Positions 25,738 through 30,840 of a stretch of 30,840 nt of DNA are shown here, in pieces. Position 1 is the stretch's first letter. Each line of letters starts with the position of its first letter. Source of the stretch: Betaproteobacteria bacterium (lineage in GTDB: Bacteria; Pseudomonadota; Gammaproteobacteria; Burkholderiales; SG8-41); contig JANXSE010000064.1 of assembly GCA_025356695.1 (NCBI GenBank), forward strand, positions 1 to 30,840, written 5' to 3'. The translations under genes were made by a program, and so were the position numbers. Below the pieces are notes generated by a model. That model was not told the DNA's origin, ran no database searches, and saw only the letters and a list, made by a program, of their open reading frames with translations.

Positions 25738-27042
25738 CTACTTGCCTGCCGCTTTTGCAGGCTCAGCGTCTGCCTTACCGGCGGCTTTGGCGGGCCGGGC
25801 CTCTGCCTTGACTGCTGCCGGTGCGGATTCGGTTTTGGGCGCGTCGCCTTTGGAATCTTTTTTGGCGGCGTCACCTTTGGCCAGCGGCGCGCCGACTGAT
25901 GCCGCATCGACAACCGTCGGCTTCACCGGCGCGCCGGGGCGCGCCTTGCCGGTGCCTTCGACGATCACCATTTCGCCGGCGCTGAGACCGCTTTCAACAA
26001 TCCAGTCGTTTCCGCTGCGCGAACTCGCGGTGATCTCGCGATACTGCGCCTTGTTTTCGCCATCGACTACCAGCACCGAACGCTTGCCCTGCATTTCCTG
26101 CACCGCCTGCTGCGGAATGCGAAAGGCTTCTTTTTGCGTCAGCGACGGCATGATCACGCGCACCAGTTGCCCGGCGCGCAACAGGCTTTCCGGATTCGGC
26201 ACCTGCAAACGTACTTGCAAAGTACCGCTCTTTGCATCAACGGCAGTATCGACAAAATTGATTTTTCCCGGGAGTTTGTATTCACTGCCGTCGGCAAGAT
26301 GCAGTTTGAACGGCGGCAGCTTGCCTTTGTTGTCGTTCGGATTGCGGTTCAACTCGCGCTGCAATTCAAGCAGCTTCAGTTCGCTGACATTGAAATTTAC
26401 GTTGATCGGATTAACCGAATACAGCGTCGTCAACAACGTGGTCGACGCGTTGACAAGACCGCCGGCCTTGATCAAAGCTTTGCTGATCACGCCGTCGCGC
26501 GGCGCGCGTATGGTGGTGTATTCAAGATTGAGTTCGGCGCTGCGCACCTGTGCGCGCGCCGCACCTTCGGTTGCCGCATCAATCGCTTCTTTGGCGATTG
26601 CGGTATCCAGGTCCTGCTGGCTGATAGCGCGGTCCTTGAGCAGCGGACGCACGCGTTCGAGCTGCTGCTTCGAATTCAGGTGTTGCGCCTGCGCCAGTGC
26701 AAGCGCGGCTTTCATCTGCTCGAGTGCCGCTATGTACGGCTGCTGATCGATGACGAACAGCACCGACCCGGCGGCGACGCGCCCGCCGTCTTCAAACGAC
26801 TGTTTTTCCAGCAGCCCCGAAACGCGGGCGCGCACTTCCACCGTATCCACCGCTTCGGTCTGGCCGACATATTCTTCAAATATCGTCACCGGCTCGGTCG
26901 CCGCCTTGATCACGTTTACATCGGGCGGTGGAAATGCGGGCGGCCCGCCTTTGCCATTGCAACCGGCAAGCACGATCAATGCGGCGAGCGGCAAAATTGC
27001 AATGACGCTTCGATAAACGGCTTTGTGCGGATTTTCATTCAC
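25738..27042 (-). CDS. RND efflux periplasmic adaptor (membrane fusion protein, AcrA/MexA-like)
   Basis: A 434-residue periplasmic adaptor lipoprotein. The signal ends VLAGC (Cys28). The lipoyl half-motifs EVRARVSGLLEKQSFEDGGRVAAGSVLFVID and TTIRAPRDGVISKALIKAGGLV flank a coiled-coil hairpin (AALEQMKAALALAQAQHLNSKQQLERVRPLL). The beta-barrel domain and the end with VQEMQGKRSVLVVDGENKAQYRE and SGLSAGEMVIVEG are normal. The last 50 or so residues are unusual: a low-complexity Lys/Ala/Pro tail with AKAAGK occurring twice (EARPAKAAGKADAEPAKAAGK). GGAG lies about 12 nt before the ATG. This is the first gene of the pump operon and is divergent from the HxlR regulator gene across a 235-nt spacer. 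Confidence 0.96.
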   Translation of the reverse strand: MNENPHKAVYRSVIAILPLAALIVLAGCNGKGGPPAFPPPDVNVIKAATEPVTIFEEYVGQTEAVDTVEVRARVSGLLEKQSFEDGGRVAAGSVLFVIDQQPYIAALEQMKAALALAQAQHLNSKQQLERVRPLLKDRAISQQDLDTAIAKEAIDAATEGAARAQVRSAELNLEYTTIRAPRDGVISKALIKAGGLVNASTTLLTTLYSVNPINVNFNVSELKLLELQRELNRNPNDNKGKLPPFKLHLADGSEYKLPGKINFVDTAVDAKSGTLQVRLQVPNPESLLRAGQLVRVIMPSLTQKEAFRIPQQAVQEMQGKRSVLVVDGENKAQYREITASSRSGNDWIVESGLSAGEMVIVEGTGKARPGAPVKPTVVDAASVGAPLAKGDAAKKDSKGDAPKTESAPAAVKAEARPAKAAGKADAEPAKAAGK

Positions 27043-27207
27043 GGTAGATCTCCAGAACCTTCGGCGCCCGCTATGAGCGCGCGGAAGAGGTGATGCAAAA
27101 AAGGCATTATTTTACAGTGTCGCGCGACATCGGGTTGCATGCCCTTCGCACACCGCAACCAGATTAGACCGGGCGCAGATGACAAAGCCGTTACCGCACT
27201 GCAGCAA

Positions 27208-27237
27208 TTGTGCATGGTAGTGGCGATTGTGTATAGT
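27208..27237 (+). promoter_or_regulatory. Candidate promoter of the HxlR regulator gene
   Basis: TTGTGC (27208-27213), 18-nt spacer, TATAGT (27232-27237; five of six matches to the -10 consensus). The start would be at about 27244, inside the palindrome at 27239-27254, so binding there would block transcription. The rest of the 27043-27200 spacer must hold the pump promoter; I see only a TAAAAT box on the minus strand near 27109-27114 without a good -35. Confidence 0.5.
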
Positions 27238-27238
27238 A

Positions 27239-27254
27239 GTTACAAAATAGTAAC
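27239..27254. promoter_or_regulatory. Inverted repeat, candidate HxlR operator
   Basis: GTTAC, 6-nt AT-only spacer, GTAAC: a perfect 5-bp inverted repeat directly behind the -10 box and covering the predicted start point of the HxlR gene. An AT-rich palindrome with TAGT/AGTA-like parts resembles the sites of HxlR-family repressors such as YodB. That it is the operator is an inference from position and symmetry. Confidence 0.45.
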
Positions 27255-27277
27255 CATGAAGCCAGTATGGAGGAATG

Positions 27278-27628
27278 ATGACGGTCGAACAATTGATCTG
27301 CCCTGCGGAACTAACCCTGCGGGTCATCGGCGGAAAATGGAAACCGGTGATTTTGTGGCATCTTAGCGGCGGCACCAAACGCTTCAGCGAACTCAAACGG
27401 GCAATGCCCGGCGTGACACAACGCATGTTGAGCCAGCAATTGCGCGAACTCGAAAGCGACGGCGTAGTATTGCGCAAGGTCTATGCACAGGTGCCGCCGA
27501 AGACCGAATATTCGTTGACCGAATTCGGCCGCACGCTCGGCCCGATCCTGCGCCTGATGTGCAAATGGGGCACCGAACACGCGCGGCGCCTGCGCAACCG
27601 GGAGCGCAGCACCGCCATTGCCGCCTGA
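27278..27628 (+). CDS. HxlR-family winged-helix regulator
   Basis: A 116-residue MarR/HxlR-type transcription factor. It has the family opening [22 protein letters not shown] with the conserved N-terminal Cys (Cys8), the residue that senses quinones, diamide or hypochlorite in YodB, CatR and HypR of Bacillus. Then follow [25 protein letters not shown] (recognition helix) and the wing [21 protein letters not shown] choose the second of two adjacent ATGs (27278) because GGAGG lies 4 nt before it; the first (27275) is too close. It is divergent from the RND pump operon and is followed 58 nt later by the two metallo-beta-lactamase-fold genes. It may repress itself, the pump and the genes behind it. 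Its ligand is unknown. Confidence 0.92.
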   Translation: MTVEQLICPAELTLRVIGGKWKPVILWHLSGGTKRFSELKRAMPGVTQRMLSQQLRELESDGVVLRKVYAQVPPKTEYSLTEFGRTLGPILRLMCKWGTEHARRLRNRERSTAIAA

Positions 27629-27686
27629 CGGCGCGCAGCAGCAATCATGTTATCGTTCTGTTTCGTGCCATCCGGGGGGAGCCGAA

Positions 27687-28595
27687 ATGAAACGACTGAC
27701 AGCCTGTTTTCAGGGCATCGCATTGGCAGCCATTTGCACGTTCGCAACCGCGCAACCTAATTTCGATGCGGTAACGATCAAGACCCACAAGGTCGCCGAA
27801 AATATCTACGCCCTCGAAGGCGAAGGCGGCAACATCGGCGTGTCGGTCGGTGAAGACGGCATATTTCTCATCGACGACCAATACGCGCCGCTGACGCCGA
27901 AAATTCTGGCCGCTATCAAGGCGATTTCCGACAAACCGATCCGCTTCCTGCTCAACACCCACTGGCACGCCGACCACACCGGCGGCAATGAAAACTTCGG
28001 CAAGGCCGGCACCCTCATCATCGCGCACGACAACGCGCGCAAACGCCTCACCACCCAGCAGTTCGCCGCCCTGCTCGGCAATCGCACATTCCCCGTCAAT
28101 CCGAAAGCCGCACTGCCGGTCATCACCTTCAACGATTCGGTGACCTTTCACATCAACGGAGACGAACTCTATGCCTGGCACGTGCCGCCGGCGCATACCG
28201 ACGGCGACGCTTTCGTGCGCTTCCGCAAGGCGAATGTCGTGCACACCGGCGACGTCTTTGCCTCCGGGCGTTATCCGTTCATCGACGTCGAAAACGGCGG
28301 TTCGGTGCCCGGCATCGTCGCCGTCATGGACAAATTCATCCCGACCATCGACGACAACACGCGCGTGATCCCCGGCCATGGCCCGGTGTCGGGCAAAAAA
28401 GAAGTGATCGCCTATCGCAACATGATTGCGACCGTCGGCAAACGCGTCGAAGACATGGTGAAGGCCGGCAAGACTTTGCAGGAAGTGGTCGCCGCGCAAC
28501 CCACGCGCGAGTTCGACGCCGAGTGGGGCAAATTCCGCAAACCCGACGGCTTCGCAGAGATCGTTTATTACAGTTACGTACCATACAAAAAATGA
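27687..28595 (+). CDS. Secreted metallo-beta-lactamase-fold hydrolase 1
   Basis: A 302-residue MBL-fold metallohydrolase with a Sec signal (MKRLTACFQGIALAAICTFATA). The metal site is complete: HWHADH (His92, His94, Asp96, His97), the third His in PPAHTDGD (His170), Asp189 in NVVHTGDVF and the last His in IPGHGP (His231). This is a two-metal site of the subclass B3/glyoxalase type. It acts in the periplasm. The family blocks GGNIGVSVGEDG and THWHxDHTGGNENFGKAG are typical of a proteobacterial group whose substrate is unknown; lactamase activity should not be assumed. GGGGGGAG precedes the ATG at 27687. The stop overlaps the start of the next gene (ATGA). Confidence 0.92.
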   Translation: MKRLTACFQGIALAAICTFATAQPNFDAVTIKTHKVAENIYALEGEGGNIGVSVGEDGIFLIDDQYAPLTPKILAAIKAISDKPIRFLLNTHWHADHTGGNENFGKAGTLIIAHDNARKRLTTQQFAALLGNRTFPVNPKAALPVITFNDSVTFHINGDELYAWHVPPAHTDGDAFVRFRKANVVHTGDVFASGRYPFIDVENGGSVPGIVAVMDKFIPTIDDNTRVIPGHGPVSGKKEVIAYRNMIATVGKRVEDMVKAGKTLQEVVAAQPTREFDAEWGKFRKPDGFAEIVYYSYVPYKK

Positions 28596-29518
28596 ACCCC
28601 TCCATGCGTCTGCTCACCCTCGCCATCCTCACCCTGCTTGGTCTGCCGGCCGGCGCGCAGCAACAAAACTTCGATGCAGTCAAGATTGAAACCACCAAAG
28701 TCGCCGACGGCGTATATATGCTGACCGGCTCCGGTGGCAACATCGGCGTGTCGGTCGGCGAGGACGGCGTGATCATCATCGACGACCAGTTCGCGCCGCT
28801 GACGCCGAAAATCACCGCGGCAATCCGCGCGCTGTCGGACAAACCGCTGCGCTTCGTGCTGAACACGCACTGGCACTTCGACCATACCGGCGGCAACGAG
28901 AACCTCGGCAATGCGGGTGTAGTGATCGTGGCGCAGGAAAATGTCTACAAGCGCATGTCGACCGAGCAGTTCATCGAATTCTTCAAGATGAAACTGCCGC
29001 CGAGCCCGAAGGCGGCGCTGCCGGTGATCACCTTTACCGACTCGGTCACTTTTCGTCTCAATGGCGACGAACTGACTGGCTACCACGTGCGGCGCGCCCA
29101 CACCGACGGCGACATGATCGTGCGGTTGCGCAAAGCCAACGTCGTGCACATGGGCGACACTTACTTTTCGTTCATGTACCCGTTCATCGATCAGGGCAGC
29201 GGCGGCTCGGTCAAAGGCATGCTGGCAGCGGCCGACGGCGTGCTCGGCACCATCGATGAAAGCACGAAGATCATTCCGGGCCACGGCCCGCTGTCGAGCA
29301 AAAGCGACCTGCGCGCTTATCGCGATATGTTATCGAAAGTTTCAACCAGCATCGGCCGTCTGATCAAGGCGAAGAAAACCCTCGAACAGGTGGTGGCGGC
29401 CAAACCGACGCGAGAGTTCGACGCGGTGTGGGGCAACGGTTTTCTCAAACCCGATCAATTTGTCGAGCTTGTTTACAAGAGCATGAGCCCGGAGAAGCCG
29501 GGAGCGAAAGTGCGTTAG
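28592..29518 (+). CDS. Secreted metallo-beta-lactamase-fold hydrolase 2 (tandem paralogue)
   Basis: A 308-residue paralogue of the preceding hydrolase, colinear over its whole length and identical in many blocks (GGNIGVSVGEDG, APLTPKI, PKAALPVITF, DSVTF). It has its own signal peptide, ending LLGLPAGAQ. Metal residues are HWHFDH (His93-His98), AHTDGD, HMGDT and IPGHGP. The two copies arose by tandem duplication and have since diverged in the active-site rim (for example ALLGNRTFPVNPK against FFKMKLPPSPK). The start at 28592 overlaps the previous stop by ATGA and has no ribosome site, so it is probably translated by re-initiation. An internal ATG at 28604 is also possible. The C-terminus carries a short extra tail. 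Confidence 0.92.
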   Translation: MNPSMRLLTLAILTLLGLPAGAQQQNFDAVKIETTKVADGVYMLTGSGGNIGVSVGEDGVIIIDDQFAPLTPKITAAIRALSDKPLRFVLNTHWHFDHTGGNENLGNAGVVIVAQENVYKRMSTEQFIEFFKMKLPPSPKAALPVITFTDSVTFRLNGDELTGYHVRRAHTDGDMIVRLRKANVVHMGDTYFSFMYPFIDQGSGGSVKGMLAAADGVLGTIDESTKIIPGHGPLSSKSDLRAYRDMLSKVSTSIGRLIKAKKTLEQVVAAKPTREFDAVWGNGFLKPDQFVELVYKSMSPEKPGAKVR

Positions 29519-29531
29519 GCGCCAGTTCACA

Positions 29532-30021
29532 ATGTCAAAACGCAAGCCCTTCCCCAAAGATTCGGTGTGTAAACCTTGCTGGGAGTTGAAATACTGTCCC
29601 TACGGTCCGCTAGTTGAATACTTTCCAGACCCCGGTAGCAGCATGACTGCTGAGGATGTCCAAAAACGCTATGAAGAAACCCTTAGTTCTTTGGCCGCCG
29701 GAAAAAGTCCAAGACTGAAAGGACATTTGGGATGATGTCGACGCACTTCTTTACATGCGTCCGGGCGTCTGGGAACAGCTCAACGAATATGAGCCGGAAG
29801 ACGTTGGTTGCAAAATTTTCGGGCACACCTGCCCTGTTTTTTTCTCACAAAGCGGTGCGACGGAAACGACTGTCGGACGGCCCGAAGGTCGATACGTTCC
29901 TCGCCAAGTAATGCTTAAGGTGGTTCGCCAAGATAATCATGTTTGCCAGGCGTGTCACACGTACGTTCCAGATGATCAAGTCGAGTTCGATCACATAATT
30001 CCTTTTTCCAAAGCCATGTAG
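29532..30021 (+). pseudogene. HNH endonuclease gene, frameshifted and truncated by a palindrome
   Basis: The first part (29532-29735) reads MSKRKPFPKDSVCKPCWELK, then YCPYGPLVEYFP, a cysteine-rich opening, up to KSPRLK. The second part is in the +1 frame and continues DIWDDVDALLYMRPGVW, then CKIFGHTCPVFF, and the HNH core start QDNHVCQACHTYVPDDQ with EFDHIIPFSK. Joining the frames near 29718-29722 (one extra base) restores a continuous protein. The HNH domain then ends abruptly: after FSK the expected GG and the later C-x-x-C/N-x-x-K part are missing, and the frame stops at a TAG formed by the first bases of the palindrome at 30018. The region is visibly AT-richer than its neighbours, which suggests it came from elsewhere. 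I infer it is dead. A real protein would need both defects repaired. Confidence 0.8.
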
Positions 30022-30048
30022 GGTGGGCAACTTTGTTGCCCACCCTAC
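30018..30048. repeat. 31-nt perfect palindromic element at the HNH gene break
   Basis: GTAGGGTGGGCAA, loop CTTTG, TTGCCCACCCTAC: a perfect 13-bp stem with a 5-nt loop. It has the form of REP/MITE-like palindromes scattered in many proteobacterial genomes. It lies exactly where the HNH coding sequence loses its match and supplies its stop codon. There is no T-run on either side, so it is unlikely to be a standard intrinsic terminator. No target-site duplication can be confirmed. Confidence 0.8.
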
Positions 30049-30129
30049 GGGGTCCGCGACATGCTTTCTAATTCGCCAATCCAGAACGGAAACAAAATTC
30101 TCGCTGCTGAACTCCGCCATCAAGCGCCC

Positions 30130-30840
30130 CTACTCCGGCTTCACCCCTACCTCGCGTATCAACTTCGCCCACTTCGCCGTTTCCGTCTTGATGTAAGCAG
30201 CGAACTGCTCGGGCGTACTGGTGACAATCTCGGCGCCCAGATCGGCGATTTTCGTGCGCGTCTCCGGCAGTGCGAGCACGCGGTTGATGTCCGCGTGCAG
30301 ACGCATGACGACTTCGCGCGGCGTCGCTGCCGGCGCCACCACACCCCACCACGACGAGACGTCGAAATCGGGATAACCGGATTCCGCCACCGTCGGCAGA
30401 TCCGGCAGCAGTGCGGAGCGCTTGAGGCTCGCCACCGCCACCATACGCAGACGGCCCGAGGGCATGAAGGGCATCGCCGACGCCGGCGAGGTGAAATACA
30501 GATGCGCGTTGCCGGCGATGACATCGGCGAGCGCAGGTGACGCGCCCTTGTACGGGATGTGAATCATCTTGATGCCGGCGGATTTGTTCAGCAGTTCGGC
30601 GGCGAGATGGCCGGGACTGCCGATGCCGGAGGTCGCATAGTTAATCATGCCGGGCTTGGCTTTTGCCAGTGCGACGAGGTCCTTGACGCTCTTCACCGGC
30701 AGCGAGGGATGCACGACCAGCACGTTGGGGGTGGCCGCCACCAGCGTGATCGGCGCGAAATCGCGCACCGGATCGAAGGGCATTTTCGCCATCAGGCTGA
30801 CGTTGATGGAAAGATTGCCGGCCTGCCCCATCAGCAGCGT
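30130..30840 (-). CDS. Bug/TctC-type tripartite tricarboxylate transporter binding protein (5' end outside window)
   Basis: The C-terminal 236 residues of a periplasmic solute-binding protein of the Bug (Bordetella uptake gene)/TctC family. The frame is open at the window edge and continues upstream of the first visible Met (TLLMGQAGNLSINVSL), so the signal peptide and about 80-100 residues are missing. Family blocks are DFAPITLVAATPNVLVVHPSLP, YATSGIGSPGHLAAELL, IHIPYKGASPALADVIAGN, LRMVAVASLKRSALLPDLPTVAESGYPDF and WWGVVAPAATPREVV. These bind small carboxylates (citrate, phthalates, nicotinate) or, as orphans, unknown acids. Hundreds of copies occur in some Burkholderiales, mostly without a transporter beside them, and none is seen here. 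Start and upstream context lie outside the window. Confidence 0.94.
   Translation of the reverse strand, partial: TLLMGQAGNLSINVSLMAKMPFDPVRDFAPITLVAATPNVLVVHPSLPVKSVKDLVALAKAKPGMINYATSGIGSPGHLAAELLNKSAGIKMIHIPYKGASPALADVIAGNAHLYFTSPASAMPFMPSGRLRMVAVASLKRSALLPDLPTVAESGYPDFDVSSWWGVVAPAATPREVVMRLHADINRVLALPETRTKIADLGAEIVTSTPEQFAAYIKTETAKWAKLIREVGVKPE

Noticed and set aside
27687..29518. Calling the two MBL-fold genes beta-lactamases.
   Set aside because: The metal residues fit the whole superfamily (glyoxalases, lactonases, thioesterases and others). No lactamase-specific feature was seen, so only the fold is stated.
30018..30048. The 31-nt palindrome as an intrinsic terminator of the Bug/TctC gene or of the hydrolase genes.
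   Set aside because: No T-run follows on either strand. The coincidence with the HNH break favours a repeat element, though a stem of this strength could still slow polymerase.

Overview
The window looks like chromosomal DNA of a betaproteobacterium, most likely Burkholderiales or a close relative. It has high GC, dense gene packing with 1-20 nt overlaps, a Bug/TctC-type solute-binding protein, a KdpDE-like pair beside kup, and HrpA, YbhB, YqhA, DedA-rhodanese and YceI proteins of proteobacterial type. No rRNA, tRNA, CRISPR array, phage or insertion sequence is visible. The genus cannot be fixed from sequence reading alone.

Layout. 1-3408: the RNA helicase HrpA (minus strand, C-terminus outside the window). 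3491-4705: a PEBP/YbhB protein and a small secreted protein of unknown function. 4710-7019: a tightly overlapping minus-strand set (histidine phosphatase, alpha/beta hydrolase, lipoprotein aminopeptidase). 7097-9046: a TauE/SafE permease convergent with a class I aminotransferase. 9109-13166: a potassium block with the Kup transporter, divergent from a short KdpD-like kinase and a KdpE-like regulator. The 3' end of a lost EAL-domain gene lies just behind kup. 13175-15655: a secreted glucose/sorbosone-type dehydrogenase and a YqhA membrane protein.

15665-27042 is one long minus-strand run. Transcription order is: RND efflux pump (adaptor, pump, outer-membrane channel), pirin, YceI, a Tat-exported amidohydrolase, a hairpin terminator, then DedA-rhodanese, DoxX and a nitroreductase. 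A redox-type HxlR regulator is divergent from the pump and is followed by two tandem secreted metallo-beta-lactamase-fold hydrolases (27278-29518). The mix of HxlR, nitroreductase, DoxX, pirin, YceI and efflux recalls the quinone/electrophile-stress regulons of YodB and CatR in Bacillus. The co-regulation is an inference.

29519-30130 is a scar: an AT-richer HNH endonuclease gene broken by a frameshift and cut off by a 31-nt perfect palindrome that supplies its stop codon. The window ends inside a Bug/TctC-type binding protein.

The most interesting observation is an in-frame UGA in the rhodanese domain of the DedA-rhodanese gene, where I expect a cysteine codon. The frame continues for 41 well-formed residues up to 17 nt before the next gene. 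This is either selenocysteine recoding, a fresh nonsense mutation or a sequence error. Other notable points are the EAL remnant, the KdpD-like kinase that lacks the usual N-terminal half and sits next to kup, a candidate HxlR operator, and several genes whose -10 box lies so close to the ATG that the mRNAs would be leaderless or nearly so.
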